DNA of 64,000 nucleotides from Hippasteria phrygiana (taxonomy: Eukaryota > Echinodermata > Asteroidea > Valvatida > Goniasteridae), in the NCBI GenBank assembly GCA_037893225.1, contig JAZGUH010000227.1:62001-126000 (forward strand). The letters are read 5' to 3'. Both the position numbers and the translations under genes were made by a program. The notes under the pieces were generated by a model. It made no database searches. It saw only the letters and a list, made by a program, of their open reading frames with translations, and was not told where the DNA came from. Of the stretch, positions 10,640 to 21,711 are shown one piece after another (within the stretch, counting starts at the first letter, position 1; every line of letters starts with the position of its first letter).

Positions 10640-11160
10640 GAATGGTGTTTTCTTGGTGATTTCCATGAACCCATAGTGTTCCCATGGTGGTCAGTTTGTC
10701 ACCATATGGCATTCCCATATATCCCAAAATTCCTCCATGGTGTTCATCACATGCACCACAATAGTGTTTACAGGAACCACCATGACTTCCCCATCAGTCC
10801 CCATGTGTTTCCCATAAGACCCCATGGGAAACCCACGGTGTCTTAAAATTTTATCCATGGTGTTTTGCAGAGACACCATGACTTCCTCATAAGTCCCTAT
10901 GGGTTTCCCATGGGCCCCATGGGAAACCCATGCTGTCTTAAAATGTCTCCATGGTGTTTACAGGGACCACCATGACTTCCCCATCAGTCCCCATGTGTTT
11001 CCCATGGGGTCCCATGGGAAACCCATGGTGTCTTAAAATTTCTTCATGGTGTTTATATGCACCACCATGGTGTTTACAGAGACCACCATGACTTCCCCAT
11101 CAGTCCCCATGGGTTTCCCATGGTGTCCCATGGGAAACCCATGGGACATTTTTGTAAGGG
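10640..11160. repeat. Longer-period repeat rich in CCATGG / CCCATGGG
   Basis: Imperfect tandem copies carry the phrase CACCATGACTTCCCCATCAG. The CATGACTTCC word occurs at 10781, 10877, 10971 and 11087, a spacing of 94-116 bp. Units contain the palindromes CCATGG and CCCATGGG, short words also present in the 23-bp arrays. The last unit ends with GGGACATTTTTGTAAGG at about 11143, the reverse complement of the left edge of the first array (4749-4765). Confidence 0.8.
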
Positions 11161-11354
11161 ATGTCATGTGACTTGCTCTCGGCCAATCGAGACACAGAAT
11201 CTGTGGGTGAGGTTTTATTATAACCACTATTGCCCACTTACATGTAACCACCTCCTTTAGTAAAACCACCTGCTCCCCCTCCCAACTCGTACCTCAAAAT
11301 GAAATTGTCATGAACTAAACTTTACTTCCATCAGCACTTCTTATTTGTTTACAG

Positions 11355-11410
11355 CTAACTGGTGAGACTGAAAAAGACATCACTATCGAAGGCTTCAGTG
11401 AAGAATCAGA
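11355..11410 (+). CDS. Candidate 56-nt internal exon of an unidentified host gene
   Basis: The acceptor TTATTTGTTTACAG (ending 11354) and donor GAATCAGA|GTAAGATG (11411) bound 56 nt. Read from the first base it encodes LTGETEKDITIEGFSEES followed by two bases, GA, of a split codon. It begins in phase 0, matching the end of the exon at 1626-1841, and ends two bases into a codon, matching the exon at 40003, which must start with one base (C, giving GAC). Small acidic exons like this are ordinary in animal genes. The gene is not identified. Confidence 0.6.
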
Positions 11411-11452
11411 GTAAGATGCTATCTATATTCAATATTCAATCCGTCTCAGGGT

Positions 11453-12530
11453 ATTTATTTATTTATTTATTACATTTCTTTACCCAGGGTATGCCCAAAC
11501 AGTTTAAAACTGGTTTCCATTGGGGCCCTGCATATTATTAGTTAAAACTGAATATTTACACATTCATACAAAATATTTAAACAAATACAATAATGTTTAC
11601 ACAAATAGATCAATTTTCGGTTAACTTTTCAACTCTCCAGAAGCCTATTCCTGATATACGGGATGGGCGAAAAACCCGCGGAAAAAACCTTTTAGGGTGA
11701 AAAACAAGGGGAAATTCCCATCCGGCTCCAAAGTACTTTGGCAAGCAAGTTTATAACTCCGCAGATCAGCGTAAATGACAGAAATATCACTGATAGATGG
11801 CTTTACGTAGCTCCGATTTAAATGTACTTAAGGAGTTTATGGTTCTCATTTGTTCAGGCAGATTATTCCATATACTGGCACCACTCACAGCGAAACTTGT
11901 CACGTAGCATTCCTTTTTGGCGAAAGGAATTTTCAGTGCCATTTGGGTCGATTGTCGTGTTTCACGAATCACTGTAAGTGGTGTGAACAGATTTGTCATG
12001 TACAAAGGAGTCATTTTGTTAAGGCTTTTGAAAACAAGGATAGCCTTTTTGGACTGAACTCTTTCATTAAAAGGAATCCAATTTAGTCTGGCAAACATAT
12101 CAGCTGAGGGGGTGAGGGAGGTACATTTAAGGATTATCCGTGCGGCTCTTTTGAGACATTTGTTGAGGGTATTGTCGTGAGATATGTACCTTCCTCCCCA
12201 CACCGTACAGCAATACTCTAAAGATGGCATAACTAAACTTACAAAGAGTGTGTGCAGGCTGCTTTGGGGAACGTAATCACAAATTCTGTTTAACACACCC
12301 AATTTAGACGAAACAGTCTTCCTTACGTATTCAACATGTGTACCCCAACTTAATGTTTCATCAACAACTACACCCAAGCATTTACAAGATTTAACTTTTT
12401 TGATAACCTTATCAGCAATGCACACGTTCAGGTCGACGTTGGATATTTTCTGCCTTGAACCAATAAGCATACATTTGGTTTTGTATGCCTTCTTGAGGAA
12501 AAATACACAAGTCAGTGCAAATAGTTTGTG
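11453..12530 (-). pseudogene. 5'-truncated LINE (CR1/L2-like), reverse transcriptase C-terminus
   Basis: The minus strand encodes the thumb and C-terminal part of a non-LTR reverse transcriptase, with landmarks KTKCMLIGSRQ, YVRKTVSSKLGVLNRIC, SLVMPSLEYCCTVWG, RLNWIPFNERVQSKK and a C-terminus NNLPEQMRTINSLSTFKSEL. The coding part spans about 12530-11787. The 3' end is a short ATTT/AAAT microsatellite at 11453-11475, a typical LINE tail. The palm with the YADD box and everything upstream are missing: at about 12530 the frame breaks into unrelated sequence. This is a dead 5'-truncated copy. Confidence 0.85.
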
Positions 12531-12629
12531 TGGTGAATGAGCACCTCTCGCAAAGTTGCAACAGATTACCAAACTTATTAACCCTAATATAACTCCCTAC
12601 AAGTACATCATTTTTTTTTCCATGTACAT

Positions 12630-12700
12630 GGGCAGATACTGTCCGAAGCGTTGAGTTTCCTCCGGTTCTTTTCAGAACCACACATACTCACAAAAAAGAG
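12630..12700 (+). mobile_element. Penelope-like element 3'-end remnant
   Basis: The sequence CTGTCCGAAGCGTTGAGTTT followed by CGGTTCTTTTCAGAACCACA matches, with few changes, the reverse complement of 59608-59667. That second copy lies just downstream of a recognisable Penelope GIY-YIG C-terminus. It contains the stem-loop GGTTCTTTTCAGAACC. No coding part is left. Confidence 0.6.
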
Positions 12701-13272
12701 ATTCAATACACATGGTGCTACCGCAAACTAGGTACCTTATTATACTTGTACCCTTAATGATCTTGATGCAACAGACACATGCAAAAGAATGTCGATCGGG
12801 TGGTCTATAATATCAATCGCCGCACGTAAGACACCCCAGCGTGCTTTGCGTGTAACTTTTACCGGCAACTTTGTATAATTGCAGCTGACGTGTGAAAAAC
12901 TTGATGGCCGATTATGGAATATTCGGTCAAACCCAGTTTCGAATAATCGAATACTAAATTACTAAACAATGAGCTCTAATGTAAAATCATATTAAAATTG
13001 GAGGATTTGGGACTACATGTACATGCACATGTTTTAGGGTTAATTATAATCAAAGGAAAACCCCTACAATCGGGTAACATCTCAAAACCCAATCCAGACA
13101 TACGTGTACATGTACACTGTATGGCCTCATTAAATTTGCACCACATATGTTTTAATAAAAAATAAAAAAACACTATACCAACCACAGTTGCATTCATAAT
13201 TGGCTTTTCTGACAACCAGTCGGAAAATGCTTTGTTTTTGTTCTGATTTTTTTTCCCGCCTATTTTAGTTTC
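12701..13272. other. Non-coding stretch, nothing assigned
   Basis: AT-rich with short frames only. No convincing exon, TIR or RNA gene. Confidence 0.45.
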
Positions 13273-13392
13273 ATCCCAAATTCCATAGACTTTGTACACA
13301 CATTTTGTGTGTGGCACTTTGATCACTAAACAACCTCAGATCTTAACCAAACTTAACACAAAGACCCTCAACTGAAATTGTTTCTCTGATAG
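13273..13392 (+). repeat. Fragment of the TGACGTCA-containing dispersed repeat
   Basis: Closely similar to 22097-22215. Shared landmarks in the same order are CCATAGACTTTGTACAC, GGCACTTTGATCACTAAAC, AACCTCAGATCTTAAC and CTCAACTGAAATTG. It is interrupted at 13393 by the next element. Confidence 0.75.
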
Positions 13393-13679
13393 TGGAAACA
13401 TTAAACGAGAACTTACCTGTTTGAAGTTTAATCTTGATTTTATGAGAAAGGTCGAGTGATCAGAGATTACGTGAGATTCCAGTTGCGCATGCGAGGTCAT
13501 GGGGCCTAATGTGAAAAACACCCAAAATTATAAAAATGTCGGAAAGATTCTGACGAAAGACTTAGCATTTAAGAGCTTGAGAAAAAGGGAGGGAGTGGAG
13601 GTCACGTAATCTCTCACTCGACCTTTCTCATAAAATCAAATTAAACTTCAAACAGGTAAGTTCTTGTTTAATCTTTCCA
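13393..13679. mobile_element. 287-bp MITE with ~75-bp TIRs containing a consensus 5' splice site
   Basis: The left TIR begins TGGAAACATTAAACGAG. The right TIR, read on the minus strand, begins TGGAAAGATTAAACAAG. They remain nearly identical for about 70-75 bp, through AACTTACCTGTTTGAAG and ATGAGAAAGGTCGAGTGA. Near each tip the TIR holds CAGGTAAGTT (plus strand 13652-13661, minus strand in the left TIR), an exact match to the metazoan 5' splice consensus. No clear target duplication and no coding capacity. Confidence 0.75.
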
Positions 13680-13919
13680 TTTTATTTCGAAATCTCGCAA
13701 GAGATTCTGTGAGACTTTAAAGCTCATCAGGCCACATATCCTGCAACAAATTCCCCAAATGTGTTCGACTAGAGTGTAAGAACACTACAGGAAATCTTAC
13801 AATACATACAACTATTTCCAATTTCAAAACCATTCAGCCATAGGTTTTATTGTCTTAGGAAACTAACTGCAAACTATGTTACTTATAGAACTTTTTTTTT
13901 TTTTTTTACTTTATGCTTC

Positions 13920-15360
13920 TAAACGAATTGCTCTACCTACATTTAGGAAGCCATTGTGTGTTTTCAAGTGGCACATACAGTGCCACAATCCAGCATAACA
14001 TGTCAGACTTGTCTCTTGATGAGTTCTCTCTAATGCTTGATGAACGTATCTCCAGACCTTCACCTCTTGTGCTAACGCGGTGATCTCAATATCCACTTAG
14101 ACAATCTGTCTGCACCTAACACCAAACGGTTCAATGATTTGCTTGATGGCCACTGCCTCTCGCAGAGGATGAGGTCCCCTACTCATGAGGAGGGTCACAT
14201 TCTCGACATCTTTATAACACACCTTTGAAGATTGATATGTAGGGATTGGATATGTAGGGATTGGATTTACTCCGACCTCCAGATCTTGCCAGGTATTTCT
14301 GATCACTGCGCGGTCACCTGCCATAATACACCTACACAAACCCCATCAGGCTACTGGAAAGATTGTCAAGCAAAACATCAAAGCAATCGGCAGGACTAAT
14401 TAGTTCACACGAGATGTACTGCAGAGAAGGATCCTGCCTGCAGTTTCAGACAGTGTAGAAACTGCCGTCAGTCGTTATAACTGCGCCTTGAAAAAACTTC
14501 TCAACATCCATGCACCTGTTAAAACTCGACATGCCAAGAAGCGTCCAGATTGCCCGTGGTACAGTCAAGATATAACTGTAGAAAAACAAAAACGAAGGCG
14601 GCTAGAACGCAAGTTGCGTTTTAGCAATAGATTGGAAATTTATAAGCAAATATACTGCAACCAGCGACAACATGTCAACTCCCTTGTTCGCAAAGCTCAA
14701 TGGACTTACTACATCAATGTTGTTGAGGATTGTGGGAATGACTCAAAACGTTTATTCTCGATCTGTCGCCAACATGCTTTTGAATCGTAAGCAGGTATCA
14801 CCCCTTCTTTCTCATGTCAGCAGTGAATCGATTGCTCAGCTTTTTAGCCAATTCTTTGTTTCAAAGATAAAAACAGTTTGCAGCTCTCTTAATTCATCCT
14901 GATGTGACTCGGCTGCTCTCTCCCTATAATTCAGCAGTCTTGAATTATTTCAAACCTACTTCCACAGGTGAAATTGAGTTGCTGATTCGCAAGACTCCCG
15001 CCAAGTCATGCGATCTGGACCCCATTCCCACAAGGCTTGTCAAGGATAATGCTCCCATTTTTGCACCGATTATAACCGAGATTGTGAACTTGAGTATTCA
15101 ACGGGCGGAAGTTCCATTTGCTAAAAAACTGGCATATATCCATCCTCTGTTGAAGAAGGCATCTCTTGATCCGGACGTACTGCCAAACTATCGGTCAATA
15201 TCAAACTTGCCCTACCTCTCTAAGGTTCTAGAATGCGTTGTCTTCTCTCTGAGTACATGTATCTTCGTGATAGTGACCTTTCAGACAACCGGCAGTCCGC
15301 TTACCGTCCACATCATAGTGTTGAGACTCTGCTAGTTAACCTTTCCATTGATATTCTAAG
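13920..15360 (+). pseudogene. LINE fragment (CR1/L2-like): endonuclease C-terminus and RT N-terminus
   Basis: Translation in shifting frames gives the C-terminal half of an APE-type endonuclease: SLDEFSLMLDERISRPSPL, then LDNLSAPNTKRFNDLLDGHC, GHILDIFITH and the conserved GISDHCAV near 14290. The connector follows (14488-14790: HAPVKTRHAKKRPDCPWYS) and then the RT fingers (14904-15355: KSCDLDPIPTRLVKDN, PNYRSISNLPYLSKVLECVV, QSAYRPHHSVETLLVNLSID). At least four frameshifts or stops separate these blocks. The element stops abruptly at about 15360, where the DIRS element begins. The palm and 3' end are absent. Confidence 0.85.
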
Positions 15361-15411
15361 GCTTTGGGTCGTGCCCCGGCCTCACCTCCAGCCATTTCCA
15401 TCCACCCTTAA

Positions 15412-16287
15412 GCAGTTTTCTCGGGGTCGGATGGGGATTCAGTGCCGGCGGTGCCCCTCCATCATGAGCGGACACCAGCTACGGAGGCCACGGGTTCGGA
15501 CCAGGGGTTGTCTGATGCAGAGGGTGACATGCTTGACACACATCATCTCTCCCCCATCGAGACACAGTTGCGTCTGGCTCAACGCGACATGATCCAGGTT
15601 TTGGGTCTTCCGGACACTTCCGCTGAAGAACCCAAACCCTCGGCCCAGCAATCGTTCAAACAGCGTACCGCGGATATCCCTGCGGGACGCTCGACGCCCT
15701 TCCCGATCCTACCCCTGGACCAGTTTTGCATCAAACATATCCAGGCCGTAGCGGATCGCAAAACGTGGCAGTCCTTCGACAAACGTACCAACGGATATTT
15801 CCGTTTCCCGTCGAAGGACTTTGACGACTATTTTACGGTACCAACAGTCCCTGACTCCGCCAGAGACAAGCTGGCCGCTGATGGTAGTGGGTCGGGTTCG
15901 ACACGTGCCCTATTTACCGATCGTACTAGAAATAAGATCGAGGACACTTTGAGGAAGACAGACTGGGCCTCCAGATTCGGAATGCGCTCGACCTCGTTCC
16001 TCCTACTGCTGTCGGAGTACCTGGTCAGAGGCTGTGAGGACGGGGCTACCGTTCCTGCGGACATGCTCTCCGCAGCCTTCCGCTGCCTTGATGAAACCCT
16101 CCGCCTGACTTTGGAGCAGTTTGCTCGTATTTCGGTGATGGCAACATCCGTCTGTCGGGCCAATATCCTCGATTCCCTGTACCTCCCCTCGGAAGGGGCC
16201 AGGAGGCGGATAGAGGCTTTACCATTATTTGGCCCGGATTTATTTGCCAATCAGTTCCAGGACTCCATGGAGTCCGAAGCGAAGTGA
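15412..16287 (+). pseudogene. DIRS gag-like protein, truncated
   Basis: The frame is open from just after a stop at 15409 to a TGA at 16285-16287, about 290 residues. Recognisable stretches include PAVPLHHERTPATEATGSDQ, QFCIKHIQAVADRKTWQSFD and ADMLSAAFRCLDETLRLTLE. The weakly conserved helical DIRS gag is expected to bind RNA and form particles. Past the stop the same frame continues as a basic, proline-rich tail (KSTEQPKPKAKSTPRAPAG) into the RNase H region, so the stop is probably a mutation. The N-terminal, nuclear-signal-rich part seen in the copy at 57.4 kb is missing. Confidence 0.65.
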
Positions 16288-16530
16288 ATAGAGGCTACCG
16301 ATAAGATAAATCTTCGCAAGCCTGCCCAGAAATCGACAGAACAGCCCAAACCTAAGGCCAAGTCGACCCCCCGGGCCCCAGCAGGACGCTCCAGGCTTCC
16401 ACAAGGCAGAACCCGTGGGCGTTTTCTCGCCGCGTCAACAGCTCAATCTTCGGCACACCCTCCATATACGAGTCCCCGCCGAGGCCAATCCTTCCGACCG
16501 AGTGGCCAGACCTTTAATACCACCTCATCC

Positions 16531-17574
16531 ATGGTCCCGGTTCCGGTATTTCTACGCCCACACCTGTGGTGGTGGTCCGATCCGTCAAACCTCATGCGCG
16601 GAGTGACCTTTCCGCAGCCACAACTGACGGTAACCGTAACAACGGACGCCTCGGGCTTGGGTTGGGGAGCTCTGCTTTACCCGCGCCAAGCCGCGGGAGA
16701 GTGGACTCCGGACCAGCGATCCCTACATATCAATGTTCTGGAGATGCTGGCGGTATTCATTGCCCTCAGACATTTTCAACTGTACGTCCGGGATCGGTCT
16801 GTCCTAATCAAATGCGACAATGTCACAGTTGTGGCATACCTCAACCACGAGGGAGGCACACGGTCACCCCAGCTCTGCCTCCTGACGTGGGAAGTACTCC
16901 ATTGGTGCATAAGGTCCAACATCACGTTGTCGGCCTTCCACATCCCAGGAGCGGGCAACTCGATAGCCGATGCCCTCTCCAGGGGAGTAATCCGACCGAC
17001 AGAGTGGACGCTACATCCCCGGGTGGTCGAGCAGATCTTCACGCTCATCGACCGCCCTCATGTAGACCTGTTTGCGTCAGCGGTCAACAACCAGCTGCCG
17101 GTGTATTGCACCAGATACCCAGATCCGAGGGCGTGGCATGTAGACGCCCTCTCGATGCCCTGGGAAGGGATGTTCGTGTACGCTTTTCCGCCGATATCCC
17201 TGATACCTCGGGTACTGACGAAAATAGAACAGGAACGATGCTGGATCCTCCTTGTCGCCCCGTGCTGGCCGCGTCAACCCTGGTTCCCCCGGTTGATCCG
17301 GTTCTTGGTGCACCGACCATTAATTCTTCCACCTCGACCGGACATTCTGTCTCGGCCTCGCTCGAGGTTCATTCACCCAGCACCCGCGGATCTTCACCTG
17401 ACATGCTGGACATTGTCCAACGCTCCTTCCGAGCAGCGGGCCTTTCGCAGGACGCTGCCGTATTCGCAGCACGCAGTCGTAGACCTTCCACGAGGAAAGT
17501 CTACAATATCCGCCTACGCCATAACTACAAATGGTGTGGACGGAAATCGGTTGATCCAGTCAACTCGCCTATAA
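16531..17574 (+). pseudogene. DIRS RNase H and C-terminal pol region
   Basis: An open frame of 347 codons. The RNase H fold is clear from four acidic positions: TTDASGLGWGA (residues 35-45), LEMLAVFIALRH, IKCDNVTVVAYLN and NSIADALSRG. It would degrade the RNA strand during reverse transcription. After it comes the DIRS-typical domain VDLFASAVNNQLPVYCTRYP … AWHVDALSMPWEGMFVYAFP … QPWFPRLI. The conserved frame shifts into the overlapping recombinase frame from about 17310. Without the RT domain it cannot support its own mobility. Confidence 0.85.
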
Positions 17575-18490
17575 CCAACATTGGTGACTTGTTTGTTTAC
17601 CTGTTCAACTCGGGCCTCACAGTAGCCACGATCCGGAACTACCATTCGGCTATTGCGGCCGTCCATCAAGGTTTTGTGGACGGGTCATCAATTACCAGTA
17701 ACCATGCCCTGGGTCACATCCTTCGAGGAATGTTTCTAGAGAGGCCACCAGCTCGTAAGCTCCTTCCTTCTTGGGACCTCTCCAACGTTCTGGGGGGGGG
17801 GGGGGGCTATCACGCGCCCCCTACGAACTAATGGGCCAGGCGACCTTGTTCGACTTATCTGTCAAGCTCGCTTTCTTGCTAGCAGTGGCTACGTCACGGC
17901 GTCGTAGCGAACTACATGCCCTATCTGTTGATCCGGGCCACATTCGCTGGGAACCGAATGGGGTACGTCTAGTCCCAAATGCGTCCTTTCTCACGAAGAA
18001 CCAGTCAGAGTCCTTTGCTCCACCAGACATCTTCGTACCAGACATGCGCTCGCAGTCATCTGTACTGGAAGATAGGACATGGTGCCCTGTTCGCACACTC
18101 AAGTGGTACCTCAACAGGACCGAACTCATCCGGGGCAAGGCGACGAGCCTGTTCGTCACCTCCACCCCTCAATATCGTCTAGCCTCACAGAGCACCATCA
18201 CGCGCTGGATTGTGACTGCTATTCGGACGGCTTCAAAGACCTGGCCGGATACATCATCCGCCTGCTCTGACGTGCATGCTCACGACGTCAGAGCAGTGGC
18301 GACGTCATGGGCCTTCTTCAGAGGAGTTCCCTTGGCGGATATCACCCAGGCAGCATGCTGGAAGACGTCAGACAATTTCACAGCCTGCTACCTGCGAGAC
18401 GTCCTCCAGACTGAGGGACGTGCTGCGAGAGCGGCGTTGCGGTTAGCGAGCGATGCTGCCTCACAATCTACCTCTCAGCAACTCCAGTAG
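17403..18490 (+). pseudogene. DIRS tyrosine recombinase (YR), frameshifted at a G15 tract
   Basis: This is the integration enzyme of DIRS elements, a tyrosine recombinase that resolves a circular intermediate instead of using a DDE integrase. The N-terminal core-binding part (MLDIVQRSFRAAGLSQDAA … NYHSAIAAVHQGF) is in one frame to about 17800. The catalytic part continues in another frame to 18490. The catalytic set is present: SRRRSELHAL (Arg, about 17900), HDVR (His and Arg, about 18281-18292), W in QAACW, and the nucleophile in FTACYLRDV (about 18390). The break coincides with a run of 15 G (17792-17806), so slippage mutation is the likely cause. It overlaps the preceding pol frame, as usual in DIRS. 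Confidence 0.85.
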
Positions 18491-18836
18491 ACGGGTTCGC
18501 TCCACCAGTAAGCTCACATCTCGTGTTTATGTGACTTCCGCTGGTAACTGAGGGTTGTATACTGTTACAATAACCAATTTCTCCCAACAGTGATACCCCT
18601 CTGTATGGAGTGTCCTGGACTCACACAGTGGCATCTCACTCCCACCTCCACAAGTGGTGCTACTCTGCATTAGTAGTGGCTCTACGGGTAAGATGAGCGC
18701 TGTAGACTCCCCCCCCCCCCCCCCCCCCAAAGTCGTGTGGGAAGAGTCTACTAGCGAATACTTACCCGTAGAGCATCCCTCCCTCCTCCCCACAGAGGGC
18801 TCGATGCGAATCTGCCTGCTATCGCTCGCATCTTTT

Positions 18837-19110
18837 AATTAGTACACATGGTGAATTTCCCATATTGTATTTAAAGTCTTAAAAAAACACACATGGAAAT
18901 ATGGACGTGTCCATGTTACGTCAAACCGATACATTTTTTATCATATTTTTGGTAAAATATAATTTACATGATTTAAAACTTTCTAAAATATTGCCCACCC
19001 AAAGACTGATGTTACATAAAATAACTGAATCAAATGTAATAGCACTTTTAAAGATATGGATAAATGTCACACACTGTGTCCCAACCTGGTGGAATGACCC
19101 ATTTAGCTAT
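18837..19110 (+). repeat. Dispersed repeat ending AACCTGGTGGAATGACCC (copy 1)
   Basis: Starts TTAATTAGTACACATGGTG and ends CCCAACCTGGTGGAATGACCC. Similar copies occur inverted at 40240-40510 and direct at 51645-52057, sharing AATTTCCCATATT, TTTACATGATT, AACTTTCTAAA and ATATGG. No coding capacity. Confidence 0.8.
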
Positions 19111-20398
19111 GCGCCATCAAATAGTTTGTGTCAACGCCTGCGCCTGTGCGGACGACGCCGAGTTTTAAGTAGCTTGTGCTATTTAAGGCCGTGTCGGAAT
19201 CACTTGGTGTACATAAAGATCGTATATGTCTTGTCGATGTTCGGATCGGAGTACATGCGCATGCGTATGTACAGGCGTATGGACCCATCATATGGGAAAA
19301 AACCTTTTGAGCATGCATATTGTGCCTAGGGAGTCCGTTGTTTGGGGGACTTTAAATCATGCAACACCAAAATTCATAGTCGGGTTTCGCCTGTGTGTAG
19401 TGAAGAATGCCCGTGTATCAAGTCCAGTAGCTAGTCACGCATGCTTATACTGTACATTGCAAAATGATTTTGGAATGTAGGCCTACTCGACAAGATTCGC
19501 CCACAAAATCGACAAGATTTGTCCACAAAATCATGCCGATAACCAACAAACAGTTGGATCAACAAGGATACATGTAGTCATCTATTTCAATCAAAACTTT
19601 AGACAAATTGCAACAAGAAGTGGACCAGTGGTTGTGTGTGTGATAAATGGCTGTGTGGATAACTTCACGTGTGGCCAACGTGTTATGGGATGGTATAACG
19701 CACCGTTCATGGGGGCTGCTAGTTGGCCGGGCACGCCGCGCCGGCCCGTTGTATGCACGGCATGTACCACAGCTTAGTGACTCTATGCGAGCAGTTTGAT
19801 ATGGTGACGGTAAAAACAAGTCAGTTTCAGATTTGTCTTGTTTAGTTTGTTGGTTTTGCTGATTAATAGGCTATTTTAGTATGTTCATTCATTCTGAATA
19901 AAACATTATTGCGATCCCAACTGAACGGATGCAACTTTACTTTTAAAAATAAAAAAATTGGGAAACGGTCTATCCAGTTCGTGGGTTCTTTTAAACCATT
20001 GTCATTACAGTGGTACATGTAAGCCTATGTGGACTATCCTGCGCTGGAAAAAATCTGACTTTCAGGTAATGTTTAAATTTCATGAAAAATACGGATTTTC
20101 TTAGCAAAATACTCATTTTTGGCTTTCCGAATACTGAAATGAGTTTAAAAAGGTTGGCAGCTCTGGCTTAGCCCATTTGGTAATGCCTGATACTGGTAAA
20201 GTTCATTGTTCCACTGGAATTTCAAGAATGTTCTACAATTTTCAGCAATAGGGACAGAGTAATTAATAGGCATCCCGTATTAAAAGTCAAATGAGGCCAT
20301 ATAGCAGCGTGGTGTCACTAAATTCCTAGCAGTGTCAAAGGTATGCATCTTAAAATGTCTATATTAAATACATTGGTTTAGATCTGAAAGGTCCAGAA
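19111..20398. other. Non-coding stretch, nothing assigned
   Basis: Mixed sequence with a CpG-richer portion near 19130-19320. No splice-bounded exon or repeat was recognised. Confidence 0.4.
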
Positions 20399-21711
20399 TC
20401 ATTCTGTGACCCCCATCTTTCTTTGGCCTGGTGAAGACATTATGGAAAGAACTGGCCCCTTTCGGGACTGGAAAATTAAACGACCCCCTTTTTTAAGGAG
20501 TTTCTCAATTTCCATGTTAACCGCTAATAATGCCTCTTCAGGATTTAATTTATATGGTACTGGTGGCCCAGTTTGTTCTATTGGTAGGTTAAGCCCTCCA
20601 ACAAATTCAAATGTGTGTACTGATACTGCTGCTAGGTGTAGTATGGATGTATCAGATGTTAATTTTTCCCACTGATGACTGCTTCCGTGAGTTTTATCAC
20701 AAATAGTATTATGCAAAGGAATATGAGACTGACATACCAGGTACATGCGCAGCCCTTTTGTGGCGTCTTCTTCTGACCTACTTCTTGCTCAAAGTGTGAG
20801 TTGACTTCAGAAAGTCCTGTCTGTGTTGGCCGGCAGTGAAGTTGGACGGTTTGCGTCTCTGATTTTGCATGTTCTGCCCGGGTTTGAATTTGTTGAAGCT
20901 GTGGCTTCCCTCTAAAAAAGAAGCAGATAGAGTTGCTTTTCCAACCTGCCATCGCTGCTTGAATTTGGAATTTGTTCACAGGCTTTGCACATGGTTGGTA
21001 TCTGCTACGGAATGGCTTTGCATGTTTCAGTACCCCAAAGGTACCCCTTTATTTGTTTTCCAAGGTCGCCGCCAAATTGCTGAGCTGTGACTTTGTTCGA
21101 AGGTTTGCACAACTTTGCACAGCGAGGATTTAGGTTTAGTTTAATCAGCTCCTTTTGCAAACAGTTCAACTCGAAGTTGGCTGTAGTCAGAAGCAAAAAT
21201 CCATGTTCCTGTTCAACAGTACATTGCCCTTCACAAGGTTTAGCCAGTGCAGTCATGCCTTTGATAAAGGGTTTTTGTACTCGCTGGAGTTTCAGATAGC
21301 GAGACCTTGTGTGTGTGTTAATATTCTCGCGAATTGGTGGGTTGACTTTAGGCACAACGAAGGCCTCACAATATTGGCGCGTTTGTATATGTGTACTTCT
21401 GGACTGTTTCCTGGATGCTTTTGTCCTCGAATTTCTCAACCAAGGCAAAATTCAAACTGGTAGCCACATCATCTCGGATGGGATCTCCCACCTCGGCATC
21501 TACAGCAAAACTCCCTATCTACAGTATCTTTGCCTGTTATTCCACTAGTACTAGCATGGCTAGCAGTAGGGTTTATGGCCAGCACAATATCTTTCTCATC
21601 CTGAAGAATGTCAAACATAGAGTCATGCTCATCACCATCACCATGATCACTGTAACCTATTCCTGGTGAGGCTTCTCTCCTGTAGCCCAACTTAGGTCCG
21701 ATTGCCTTCAA
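20399..21711 (-). pseudogene. Ngaro/DIRS-like retroelement remnant: gag and RT N-terminus
   Basis: On the minus strand, gag-like sequence begins near 21711 (EHDSMFDILQDEKDIVL). It continues after frame changes as the block KVNPPIRENINTHTRSRYLK, LQRVQKPFIKGMTALAK and LLTTANFELNCLQKELIKLN (21400-21070), the highly conserved core of Ngaro-type gag. A Q/K-rich linker (about 20980-20790) leads to the RT N-terminus: HTFEFVGGLNLPIEQTGPP, KLNPEEALLAVNMEIEKLLK and frameshifted GQRKMGVTE (20640-20399). RT palm, RNase H and recombinase are lost. This is a different lineage from the two GC-rich DIRS copies. Confidence 0.8.

Larger units (their letters stand above)
15361..18835 (+). mobile_element. DIRS-like tyrosine-recombinase retrotransposon, RT deleted
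   Basis: The order is gag-like ORF, RNase H plus downstream region, tyrosine recombinase, then a terminal region with internal inverted repeats. GC content rises sharply compared with both flanks. The reverse transcriptase that should lie between gag and RNase H is missing: gag's basic tail reaches HLWWWSDPSNL, a pre-RNase H landmark, with no RT palm in between. The left terminal repeat and gag N-terminus are also absent. At 18660-18780 GGCTCTACGGGTAAG and its complement CTTACCCGTAGAGC flank a C20 tract, consistent with the internal complementary region of DIRS elements. Non-autonomous derivative. Confidence 0.88.
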
